From Chrysomallon squamiferum (lineage: Eukaryota > Mollusca > Gastropoda > Neomphalida > Peltospiridae), in assembly GCA_012295275.1 (NCBI GenBank), contig CM022673.1:7180311-7244310 (forward strand): 64,000 bases of DNA, read 5' to 3'. Below the pieces are notes generated by a model that searched no databases, was not told the origin of the DNA, and saw nothing but the letters and a program-made list of their open reading frames with translations. A program made the position numbers and the translations under genes. Within the stretch, counting starts at the first letter, position 1. Each line of letters starts with the position of its first letter. Below, piece by piece: positions 37,886-56,400 of the stretch.

Positions 37886-39900
37886 TGGACTGTTCTATTA
37901 TTGCTGTTACACTGATCTGGACCTGACTTAGACGTCAAGTTGTATGTGAACCAAGTCACTTCAAACGCTAACAAGAAAGATTTTCTAAACGAATCATGCA
38001 CCAAAGACAAATGACAAGTTCTGTGTCAGTTTTGCAGTATAAGTGAAGACCTCTTAGAACATGAAGGAAACAAAATTGCATGCCCTAAGAATGATATGCA
38101 TTAATAATAATTATGATAATAATAATAAATATCGTACCTTACGTTAGATATGTTAGTAATGTGGTCTGTACAAAAGATAGTAACTGGATATTATTGTATA
38201 ACTATTAATCTATAAATATTATATATGACAATCAATAATGCAAATTTGGACCATTCTTGATCATCAGTGTAATCGTATACAATACTAGCCGCCAGTTCGT
38301 TGATTAGTTAGTCTGTTTTTCCTTCAAAAGCAAATTAGAAGTCATATTTGTCCATAAACGATAACTGTGAGGTGAAAACGATAATTTTGTTAAAAATAAA
38401 TTTGTTTAATGTGTACGTTATGAGTTGCTGATGCCTGTTTCAGTTTCCGTGTGCCAATTTGTCGTTGTATTTTAATGATGTGACATCGTTTTAGCAACAT
38501 GCTGATGTCAGTCTCCGCCATTCGATCATGTATTCAAATATGCCATCAAATGCATGTTAGAAAAATTACTATGTAGCGCTATAGCTTTTTCTTGGTAATA
38601 AAAAATATGCCAGGTTTAATTTATGTTGGCTTTTTACGTAAGCCGTATATATGCTGAATATCTAAGCAAAGGTTTGCTTTGTAATTTAACTGCTGAATGT
38701 GTACAAGTTACAAAATGTGTTTAAAGAAGAATTGCTTCTTTGTAAATGTGTGGGTAGAACTGATACTGTAGTAACGTGAAAACGTGCTTGTTATTCTTGT
38801 TTATCTGAAATATCGCGTTATGACATAATACAAACGTTACTGATTAATCTAAATGTTTTCTGGGCTTGTGTTATGAACTACGAAATGGTATTATTTAAAT
38901 ACGTATAACCGAAAGCTTAGGACCAACATCTAGCACAGTTGAACAAATGCAAACTGAATTACCTTAAAACTAACTTTTAAGGGGAGTTATAATAATTAAT
39001 CTTTGAAGTTAAGAGCACCCCACACCCTTTTTATGCTACCCTGGAACAGCCGCTTTGTGTGAACTTAATTCACCGTATTCTAAAAGCATTTTTGCTATGT
39101 ATATCAAATTTGACTCCGCGTTCAATTTTTCAGCAAATTGCTAATCTCGAATCAGTACTTGTTTCTCACTGTTTATTAATATTGAATGTTACAAAATAAT
39201 GTGCATTGTTAGTTGTTATTATTAGCCTTTACAAATTAATGTCAGATTATGTTCCACAGACAAATGGAGTTTGTGTGCTATTTGACATAAGCAATACGGT
39301 TCATGGACATTCCAGATTTTACAAATACAATGTTTAAAATCCAGTTGTTTTCTTTTCATGCAGCTTTTGATGCATTTTGTCACATTTTTAGACCGCCGAC
39401 TGAAATGATACGATACATATAATATTTATCATATTTAATTACTTATTTATTTATTCGTTTGTTTGTTTATTTGTTTGTTTGTTTGTTTCATTCCGTATCA
39501 AAATCTGGTACATTCCAAATTTATAATATTATTATTGCTGTAAAATCAAGATACATATATGATGCTTATGAATAATATAATTTAGTAACGTTCGTTCAAT
39601 AATAATAATAATAATAATAACAAGCCTGTTCATTGAACTTTTCTTTAAATCAAAATTATGCTATTAATGCACACACACAAATACACACACAGACACACAC
39701 ACACACATATAATGTTTTTGGTTTTAAAACTGTTACTATTATTATTTATTTATCTATTTATTTGTCATCATTTCATGAGAATTAATCACTATTGTGTTCA
39801 GATTTGTTTTGTATGCCGTTGTGACGGTAAACATCGAAAATGAAAACAGGCAATACTGTGATAGATTCAGCTGCAATAAAAACAAATAAACTATTTTGTA
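37886..39900 (+). other. Probable 3' UTR of the ERG gene
   Basis: No coding frame follows the TGA at 37883-37885. The sequence is AT-rich but largely unique for about 2 kb. Candidate polyadenylation signals (AATAAA) lie near 38396, 38598, 39875 and 39884. The end is uncertain. Confidence 0.45.
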
Positions 39901-40639
39901 AGAAAAACCTATTGTTCGTTATTTGTTTCGATTAACATGTTTTTGATATAATTTGCATGTATGTTTACAACATGTATATACATTTTTTTTCCTTATAAAT
40001 ATGAAGGAAAATGTTTATGAATTGAATTATCGTTGGAAAAAGTTGCCACTGTCTTTCAGTATTTAAAAAAAAAAAAAAAAAAAAAAAAAATTATTATTAT
40101 ATTTTTTTTTAAATATAAATTATACGAGATAGATTTCTGTTTGTTATTTATTCATTTTATCGTTCTTGTTGTTGTTGTTATTATTAATGTATTTGATTTG
40201 ATATATTCCTCAGAAGTTTTAGACAGACTATTTTTAAACAGTAATTAAAACTGCTCCAGAACTAATGTATAAAGAGGAAAGAAGTATCACTGAATTATTA
40301 AATGCACAACGGTGATGATGATAATGATGATGAGGAGGATGATAATAATTATAATAATAACAATAATAATAACAACATAAATAATGAAACATAAATAATA
40401 AAATGTAATAATAATAATAATAATAATAATAACAACAACAACAACAAATAAATATATAAATAAATAAAACAAAAAAGAGTACAAATTTTTATATAAATCT
40501 GAAAGCTGTGTATGTATTAAAGATACCAAATATTATTCTAACAGTTCTTTCGGAATAATTATTATGAATGAGAAAAATGCAGTGACCATTTTATGGGTTA
40601 CACTCATTAGAAGGAAGCTATCATTTACATGCACACTCC

Positions 40640-40798
40640 TGTAGATAAAAAGCGCCTAGAGCGGCCTCTGACAAACCAGTCGTTGAGCATCGCCAACAAG
40701 GGGACGCAACTCAAAATGCGCTTGAATAATATTGAGCCTGCGTCCTGTCATGGGTCTACCACGGAATTATAGGCCACCCTTTTCCCAAATGCACTTAA

Positions 40799-40800
<2 letters not shown>
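40640..40800. other. G+C-richer intergenic island
   Basis: About 160 bases of unique balanced sequence between AT-rich repeats, with no frame. It could be a fragment of a dispersed repeat or the left flank of the tandem repeat that follows. Confidence 0.25.
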
Positions 40801-40833
<33 letters not shown>

Positions 40834-40996
40834 ATGTACAAACTTTATTTCAATATATAGATATATAGGCCTATATAAAACTAAATCAGAAATAAAATAT
40901 ACATAAAATATATATGTAGGCCACATGTAAAGTTGAAAAAAGATTGTAACTTACCTACAATAAATCCATACAATGAACATTATTACTTATAAATTA

Positions 40997-41034
<38 letters not shown>

Positions 41035-41211
41035 ATGTAATTACTTCGCTTCAATATATAGATATATAGGCCTATATATATCACACAAAGCTAAATCAGA
41101 AATAAAATATACATAAAATATATATGTAGGCCACATGTAAAGTTGAAAAAACATTATAACTTACCTACAGTAAATCCACACAATGAACATTATTACTTAT
41201 AAATTATCACT

Positions 41212-41271
<60 letters not shown>

Positions 41272-41272
41272 T
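40801..41272. repeat. Two-copy 201-base tandem repeat bracketed by (AC)n arrays
   Basis: A block of about 155 bases starting CGAATGTA occurs at 40831 and 41032. Each copy is preceded by an AC array, and a third AC array (41213-41267) closes the series. Each block contains the palindrome ATATAGGCCTATAT. Identity between blocks is high, with small indels near the palindrome. Confidence 0.9.
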
Positions 41273-41840
41273 ACACAGGCCAAAAGTAATTACGTTTCTA
41301 AGCAGATGCTTATGACGTTAATATCCAGTTGGTTCTTTGTTACTTCGACAAAAATGACTAAGTGTCGAGGTGGTAATTATATGTCGATTCCGGTCTTGAT
41401 TTGTTTTATTTTATATAATAATAATATTGCACGTGCAGAGAGCAAAACAGGAGATGTGAAATATAGTTAATTTGTATTGAACATTATTATAGTATTTTAT
41501 ATCAGAAAATATTTCAATTATCATAACCGTCCATTAATAAATTACCATTTTAACAATTAATTATTCCAAAAATTGTTTGTGACTTGCCATCCGGTACAGT
41601 TAGACCTGGCCTGTAGATTAATAATAAATCAATGGATCTAGAACCTGTCACGATGGGCGCTATTTTACAAGAAACTGGTAGTCAGTCGCTTGCAATAAGA
41701 CACAGCTGTTTGTGTTCATTTGTTGCGCATCATTTTACTTACAAATTGTTGTTATTTGCGAATTACTTCAGATACATTTTTAGTGCTAAAAAATTCTTGT
41801 TGCATCAGTATTTACGTTCAGTTGTTATTAGTTGTCCTGT

Positions 41841-47273
<5,433 letters not shown>

Positions 47274-50065
47274 CAGGAGATGAAAGATGCATGTACGCCG
47301 TTATTTGCTGCAGGGATTAACTGTTGCATGCCTCCATTTGTCTTAGAACTGTTTGCGAAACTGAGACTGTATTACAATTTTTAAACTGGACGTTAAAATT
47401 TTGAGAATTTAATCATGTTATTGAAGGCATTTTTTTTTTTTTTATATATTTGTTACTAGTCTTAGAGGATACTTCTTCATTGAAAAAAACCCATTCATTT
47501 AAAAAGGTGCATTAAAACAGTTGGGTAGATTATGAAACTAAAAGAAATTGTTTCATCAAGAGCCTTAAGATTTTTTAATTTTTTTTTAAAACTGCTGTAT
47601 TTCATATTGATTCCTTTTTTTTTTTTTTTTTTTTTTTTACTGGATTCTTATCATCATTGATATAATGATTATAGTGGATGAGTGACATATTATATATCTT
47701 TAAATTATTACTGTTGTGGACATATCTACAATTTCATTTTTAAATATTATTCCTCTTAAATTGATTGCTTTTTCATTAATTACATGCGTTCTTATCATGT
47801 ATTTTGTTCTTCATAATTAGGTGACCAACTGGAATGCTGATTGTTATTAGTGGCTCCCTAATTAAAAAAACTCAGAAATATTTTTTAAACACATATAAAC
47901 ATTTGTATGAGATTGACAGATGTTAAGATATTGTAGAAAAAAATATATATTTTTTTTTTCCACTTCATCCTTGTCGGTTGTAACTGGAATCACAATTTTT
48001 TATTTGTTTTATTTATTTTATTTTTTTATATATGTAATTCAGTATCTGCTTGTTGGAATATTTGATGTAATGCTTGCTGAATATCAGTCATTACATTTGA
48101 TTAACCTTTTCAAAGAATATTAAATTGACTCATTAGTCATTATAAAAAGGAAAATACTGATAAAAAGTAATTTCAGTCATAATAGGGGAAAAAAAAAAAA
48201 AATTATGTTAATTATTTTGTTCGTGGAATTATATCAATAATAACTAAACAAGAAAAAAAAAATTCTTGTCCAGACATATTCTGTAATTTGTAACAGCATG
48301 TTTTGGATAATATCATGAACAAAAATGTAGTACTAAATAAAAGAAGTTTTAAAATTATAATGTACGTGTTAATGGTATTTTTAAAAATAGTGTTTAAATT
48401 AATCTAAAGGCAAATGCTTATTAACAGACAGATTTTATTCTCCACCTTGCTTCAAAAGATTGTTAATGTTTTATTATAATGTTTCAAATATCTGAGTTAA
48501 TTTTAATGCAGTAGTTCATCTTTTTGTTTTAATTATGCTTTATATTTAAAAAAAACCCCCAAAACTCTGTTTTTTGAAGTGAGATCTATTTGTAAAAATA
48601 GATGTTTTAATTACTTCAAGATCTATTAAAATAAGACAGTTCAACCATCAGGTAATATTTTATTACTATTCTTCTTTGTGTTTTAGTGCTTTGATTTTAA
48701 TACTTTGTTCCATTCATTTTTTGGAATGAGGACAAATTTTGTTTTTTTAAACCGATTTCAGATTTTTGTACAAATGAAATTTGATCCAATCCGCAACAAA
48801 TCATAAGATCTGAATCCTTTTTTCTAAGTTAATAAATCTTTTCATTTCAGTGTTTTATTTATTGCCGTAAAAACTTTTTAACATCATTATACATTTTATC
48901 ATTCCCATCCGTCATATAGCGTTTAGCAGAAAACTCATGTTATTGTCTTTTTTCAAACAGTCAAAAATCAAAAACCTTCCTTTTTTTTAAATTTTGTTAT
49001 TTTTCAGTGATTTCAAAAATGGTTAATTTTCTTCAGCAGTACATCTCTGAGTATTTATGGAGCTGCAGTTAGTGTGAGAACAAGTATTTACTTTTTTATT
49101 AGTGTGCATTAATCATGCTAGTCATTTTCATCAGTTAATAGCCAGGCAGGTATTATGAGCTCTTTTTCTCATGATTTTTGTGATAGTAACTTTATTCTTT
49201 GTGATATTCAGATTCTGTGTGACACACTGCAGCAAAGACTTATACCAGAAAAAGTGCTGAAATAGACTTTCATTAAGATCATCAAAATATCCTTCTTGTT
49301 TAAATCTTTCTATTTCAAATAATTACAGTTAAAAAGTTAGCTTGAAATAGTTAATATAACAATGATTGCTGAAAAACAATTATCAGATTTCCTGCAATTA
49401 AAAAGATAAAGAAATAATTTGTGCTGGTTGTAAGTTTATTTTTTCTGCACAGCCCATGCTTTATCTTGGAGTAAAGATTATTGTCGAGCAATTTTGTAAA
49501 ATAAATCTTTCTTCGGTGAGCTAATGTAATGTGTCTCCTTTTGTTCACTTTTGTTCTTGTAAAGTAAGTCATTCTTCTTTGTAGAACAATTAAATGGTTT
49601 AATTTTATCAATAAACACCCTATCTTTGTCTGGGATGTTTAAATGTTAAATCATTCTCTCCTGAATAAAGAAAAGCAGCATTATGCACTAATTTTATGAT
49701 TTGTATTTAAATTTATATTTTTGGAATAAATAGGTGTGTTGTTGTGGAGTGTTCTTTTTTCTGCCCCCCCCCCACAACCTCCCAAAAAAAACACCAATTA
49801 TAACAATTAGTGGTTAAATTAGAATTTTTTAAATATAATAACTGCCATTCCACATAGAATAATAGTTAAATGGAATATTTTTTCTTTTTTCTCATTTCCC
49901 ATTCCCATTTTCAATACATTTTTTATTCTTTAAGATAAATTATGCAAAATAAATCTTGATTTCTTGAATTATAATTTTTTTTTTTTTTTTTTTCCCAAGA
50001 TCAGTTTGTAAAACTGAAATAAATTGTTAATTTTCTCAAAATGTCTTGGTGTCTTTTTCTTTCTT
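47274..50065 (+). other. Probable 3' UTR of JMJD6 and its polyadenylation region
   Basis: AT-rich sequence with no coding frame. Two good polyadenylation contexts are AATAAA near 49724 followed by a GTGTGTTGTTGTGGAG stretch, and AAATAAA near 50018 followed about 25 bases later by a TGTCTTGGTGTCTTTTT stretch. Which is used cannot be told. Confidence 0.4.
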
Positions 50066-52091
50066 TATAATTTCCACCCTGATTGTAGCATTTTTCTGTT
50101 CAGAGAATTTTATATTTGCCATATTCAAAATGTCTAAAACAATTGCAGAGTATATCACAAAAGAGATGAAGATGTGATAAGATAAGAAATAATTCATGAT
50201 CCAAATAAGGGCACATTTTTAGTGCATTTCCTATTTAATATTTTGCTTGCATAATATAATGATTAGTTGCAAATTCTCTGTCACTGAGAAATGACAACTA
50301 TTTTATTTTGAATTTTTAGAAAAATGATGGAATAAAATCCAGTATGTTTGAGTGTCTGCATTTGCAGTTTACATTAGCATATATAACTGACGGCCAACTG
50401 AAACTTGTTGGGTCTCCACAATAATTTGTTTTTCAAAATATAACAAAACAAGAAAACTTTAAATACATTTTATAAATAAATAAATAAATAAACTTGGTAC
50501 GGAAAAATAGATGTTTTCCAAATAAACACTGTGATTGCTGACCTACAATTTATAATTAATATTTTCTTTTAAAAATTGATTATATAAACATGGTATACCC
50601 AGGAAGAAACAAGCATACTGAAGACAAATTAGTTAACAGGTATTAAAAAATCACTACTTTGAGCTGTTGTGAAAACTACCTCTTAAATTCATTTCATTTA
50701 AAAATTACAAATGAGACTGAAAAAAATATGTTATGAAAGGCACAAGAAAATCAATGTTAGAAAATGTTTTCAAATAAAAGACTGCAATGTATGTGTATAT
50801 ATGTGTGTGTGTGTGTGTGTGCGTGCATATTCAGATACAGAAATATATTCTATTTCTTTGCATCAAGAATTATAAATAAGATTTTGGAAAAAAGGCTGAA
50901 AAAAGTATCTATGAGACAAATGGCACAACTTTAAAAAACAAGCAAACATATCTAAAATATTTAAAAAATAGTATGCCATGAATGGTATTCAAACCTAGTT
51001 CAATCAAGACAATGAACTGTATTCAAGAATGTGCAAAATTCACAGAAATCATCCTAAAAAAAACCCTGCCAAACAGAAAAGCTCTTGATATGGATTTTTT
51101 TTTTTTTTTTTTTAAAAATAGGTTTAAATAGGTGTGCATATATAAAACACACACACACACACACACACGCATGCACACATCAGAGATACAAATTGTGATA
51201 CAATTAAGTTCTAGAAATACATTTTGTAGAGCATTTTCTGGTATGTCTTAATGACAGTGATCATGTAGAAAATTAAGAATCTCAACAATAAATGTATTTA
51301 TAAAACCAAAAATTATTTTTTGTTTATTCTTTTTACAGATCATTTCTATCATATGTAGATGAAAGTTATAAAAAATTGCACAAGGAATTTATAGATAATA
51401 TATGTATGTACACATACATGTATTATGTATTAATTAGTGAGTGACTAATTTAATTCTTGTATTAATTATCTTTTTGTTTCTCCTCTTTTGTGAAAGACAA
51501 CAGATAACTGTTCATGAACAACACTAATTAGTTAACATAGCAAACAAAAAAATTTGGAACAGCATTTGTACCATTTGAAACCATGAACAAAAATAAATCT
51601 AAGAAATAACGAATACATGGCACTTGATTTCTCAAAAGTTAAATCTCTGCTATACTTTCCTTGAATTTGATTACAGTTCATTAATAAATGCAATTAAGAC
51701 TAATTGCAGACAGCGAAATGAATGAACAATGTAAAGAAAAGCATCATAAATCTATGTCATTTGAAAGATATCATTTGTAAGCACAATACAGAAAGTAGAA
51801 ATACATTTCCAAAAATAACGTAAAAATTGCAAAAGCTTTTTTCTAATTTATGATTAGCAGACGTTTAAAAATATCCTTTTGATTAACTCTCAAATAAATT
51901 AATTAAATAAGATATAAAAATGAAATAAAATAAAAGTGACAGAATTTTTTTTTTAAGAAAAGAAAGAAGTAAAAACAATATAGATATATACTGGATAAAT
52001 GTCACACAGATCTACACCTCTTGAACCAATTTTACATTAAACTATTTCATTTTCTGACAGAAAAATCACAAACTGAAACTGCACTAAAATA

Positions 52092-52139
<48 letters not shown>

Positions 52140-52524
52140 AATAAAAACATGCAAAGCATCAACTGAAATAACTGAAAATACACACACAGTTTAAAACTAT
52201 TACTGAGTCAATCAGAAACACACTTACACCAAACAAAACATTCCCATGGACAAACATTAAGACAGAAATGACACCTCTTTGGTGTTAATAAGACACTTAG
52301 CAGTATGATGTTAATACTATTTAAGCTTGAAATAATTAAATTAAGATTTTTCTGCTACTTTTATGCCTACCTATGTCTGTTCACATTCTATTATAACTAT
52401 GTTAAGCAATTATTTGGCTAATGACATTAAAGTAATTATAAACAGTTTGAAATTGATGAAAATAACTATATTCTATTTTCATAATGCTAAATTTTATTAC
52501 TTTTTTTAACAATAAACATCAATA

Positions 52525-52574
<50 letters not shown>

Positions 52575-53479
52575 GCAATGAAAGCATAATAAAAAATAAA
52601 AATTTATATTTTGTCAATTTACTGTTGAGCATTATAAACTAAGTTTAAACTATATGGCATTAATATGATAATAAAATTACAAAAAGCAAAATGATTAAAA
52701 ATGCAAAATAATTTTATTTTCAGTTTTTGTGAACTTTTATAAATAATTTTCACAATTTTAATATGCAGAGCATAAATTAAATTATAATTTTTTCTTTTTC
52801 ACATATATAATTTTTTTAAATAAAAGCTTTTTCGCCTGCTATTCATGAACATTGTATTAAGATTTGGTAACTGATGTAACAAAACTATTATTTTCTTCTT
52901 ATTTATATATAATATATGTATATATATATTTATATATAATTAAATAATAATAATCATAAAAATAAATTAAATAAATAAATAAAAGATATTCAAACAATTT
53001 TAAATTGAAAGTTTTTATAAATATATAAAAAATGTTGAAAATTAAAACCATCATTAAGCATGTATCATAATTTTTGTAGCTATGACTGGCAATGTTTTCA
53101 AAACAATTCACGTATGGTAAAACTTATACAATTTATATTATAATTTCTAAATTAAATGATGTGAAGCTACCAAGTTGCTTATAAACATTAAAAGATCGAT
53201 GCTCAAAATTATGTACTGATGAACATTTAATCAACACATTTTTTTTCAAATTATCAATAAAACTGTTTCAAAAATAAAATTTGTCTTTTTAATAACAAGA
53301 CAATTACTTTTTCTTTTTTTGCATTGAATTTGTTCTCTGTAATTTATATTTTTCTTTTTAAAAATCACAACTTGAGATTTCTCAATATGCTATTACTTTT
53401 CACCAAATTAAGCCCAAATTAATATCAATAAACCTTGTCTAAAATAATAACCGGTTTTCGCAATGCGTCACTACTGACA
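50066..53479. other. Intergenic space and probable 3' UTR of the F-box gene (- strand)
   Basis: Very AT-rich and CpG-poor, with no reading frame of interest. It contains a GT array (about 50803-50820), an AC array (about 51149-51170), AT plus poly-T (52090-52135) and an AAT array (52529-52572). The right part is presumably the 3' UTR of the F-box gene. Confidence 0.4.
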
Positions 53480-56400
53480 TTAGGAGTTGTTCATAGTGTG
53501 ACAAGCCTGTAGATTACCTAGCTCTCGAAGTCGCATGCTGACAGAGTCACGCTGTCTCTGTGCCAGCAGATCTTTCAGCTTGTTGTCACTCTCGGCTATG
53601 AAGGGTGGACCCACCTGGAAGGGTTCGTGGTGCACGTTGAGTTCCTGATTGAAAGGACAAACCTTGAGATGTTCACTGATGGGATTGTGACCGCTGAAGT
53701 ACCACTGTTGTACGGGCGAGAAAGATGTGCTGAACTGCCACACCTGCAACATCGTAACACATCGTGACATCTGTTTAACAGTGCCTTAATATCGTTAAAT
53801 TTTCAATTTTAGAATAGCTGAAGTAAGCAAGTTTAATGGAGAGTAAATGTTAATACTATGAACCCTAAATGCAAAAATGCTTTCTGTTCAAGTTTATTGC
53901 TTGCCATTGCCATGGATACCAATATAGATAGCTGGAAAAATTAGGTTTTTAAAAACTGAGTTTTCAGCTACAAAATACATCATATAAGAACAGTTTTTTT
54001 GCTTAAGTGTACGTGGTGTATATGTTGATAGTGCAACAAGCAATTTTTTTGGTTCATGCTAATTAATTTGTTTAACAGTAGTTAATAATATTAATAATAC
54101 ATTACTGGATTTTAATTATATACTTTAACTCACTACAAGCCTAATCATACTTATTAATGCAATATGTTTATGTGTATCTTCTTCTAGTCAGAAAAACACA
54201 CATAATGTTTTTGATAAACTGTTTGTAAATAAATAATCCAGTAGAAAACATATAACCAGTTTAAAATTTTTACTATACCACATGTGAATTATGTCATTAG
54301 TGTAGGGTTTCAGGTTTTTATACAAGCTTGTGGCTGTTTCTTCATGTGGAATATTTATAACTGTGTCTTTGTGTTTATGACCATGATTGTGAAACATTTA
54401 TAACTACAATTTCTGTACACAAACAAATCTGTTTAATTAATAAATAAGTACTTTATAGTGAATGATTTTCAGTGTGTTATTTATTTTAAATTTGGATCAG
54501 AAAATCTGAAATGATCACCGACACTATTTTTCAAGTATTTTCTAAAAATAGTTTTTTTCAATATTTAATTGTAAGTAATAGACAATGTCCAGGTTATTAA
54601 AAAAAATAAAATAAATAAATAAATAAGAAAAAGAATAATTTATTATCAGTACCCTTCCAGCAGGCTGCCATGAGACTTTCTGTCCTGTTGTACACTTTCT
54701 CCATGTTGTCGTGACGATACCACGTTCATTGAGAAGACTGCAGCAGACATCACGAAGTAATCGACAGGTCAGAGACAGGTTACGCAGACTGAACGAGTCA
54801 AGATGACGCACGACGTGTCGCAGAACTTCAAATGGAAGTTTGACAAACAGATCATCTGCATTTTGGAAAAGATAAAAACAGCTGGTTATATTTTACATAT
54901 TTTTAACCAAAAAGAAATATCACTAAAAAAAAAAAGGAATACAGCTGATTCTCTTTCATCACTACCAGCATATAGATGATTACAACTTTTTGGCTTAACA
55001 AATAAAACAATCACTGGATAACATTAAAAAAGGGTATTAATGTCATTAATTTGTTTTTGAAAATTAATATAGTAATAACACTGTGTATGTGTCTGTATGT
55101 GTGTGTGTGTATGAATGCAGTGCCTATGTGCATAACAAAAATAATCTAAAATAGAATTTTTAAAATGTATTCTTTGCTTGAACTGTTTAAGGATATTGTT
55201 TTTAAATTATTTGGTAGTGTTTTGTTTTCACTAATTATTACTGAAACATTTACAAAATCACGAATTACCTTCTGAAGACATGGGGTATTCTGAGACTGTA
55301 TCTGGTAAAGAACATAACACAATTGGTGAATAGGCTCGCTGGGACGTGAAGACAATGACATCATCATCTGTTGAGTGTGACTTATGAGGTGACTGCACAA
55401 CATTCGATTTACTAACATGATTTTGTACACATTCTACACCATCAATGGCGGCCGCTTCATCAACTTCCCAGGCATCCTGAAAATCATGATCATGAGCAGT
55501 GAAAGACATGGCAGTGGACACAATATCTGAAAGACTGTTGGTTTCCATAGTGTCACAATCCGAACGGTTGTTGTTTGATGTGTCTACATCACAGGTCTGT
55601 AATATACTTGTTGGCGTCACTTCAGACTGAGGTATCACGTAATCATTTGATTTGTTTTTATCACAGGCAGTCATCTTCACCAAGCGGTCGAGCTGTGGGA
55701 GATCATCGAGGACCAAGCCGAAACTCTCGCTCAGATAACTGTGAGTAATGTGAGCACCTTTAGAGCGTGGCTGAAAGCGGCGGAACGAGAATGTGCATCC
55801 TCGGTGAGCCAGAGGGCAGCGCTGTTCCATCCAGCCGTTGAAGCAGCTCTGAAGATCGACATGGACGTTTTTGTAATGCCAGGGAAACTCATCACGGCGA
55901 AACACTTGGGCACAAAGAAATGTGTACATCTCTGATGGCTTAGGCTGGTATCGTGTTATACAGTCTATGTTGATATCCACACCAAGCAGCTCGTGCAGCT
56001 TTGTGTGACTATCTATTGGCTTGCAGTCCAATGTTTCATGTATGTCTGCAACCTCCTTCAAGAAAATTTCAAAAAATTAATTGAGATGAAAAACCATGAT
56101 TAAAACAAAATACCTAAATAACCTATACATATAAATGATATATAATAATATATGCATATATTTCAAGTATGAACACAATCTTCCTTCAACAAAACTTTAA
56201 AAATTAATTAGCCCTTTAACTTTAAACCTTACTTTTTGGGGGAGAAATGTAACGCTTCAGTTGTGCAATTATGACAGTTAATTAGTAACTTAGGGGATGA
56301 CAAAGTTTCATTTGCTGAACCGATTGGTTGTTATTTTAAGTAGGAATATTCTGTGATAAGTCAAAATGGCATTTTGGTTGCATACAGATTATTATGTACT

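Noticed and set aside
40801-41272. Array resembling a CRISPR (repeats with spacers)
   Set aside because: Only two 155-base blocks separated by AC microsatellites, in a eukaryotic context with no cas genes.
55741-55935. Plus-strand frame over the F-box gene
   Set aside because: Antisense shadow of the conserved F-box-gene exon 56055-55269.
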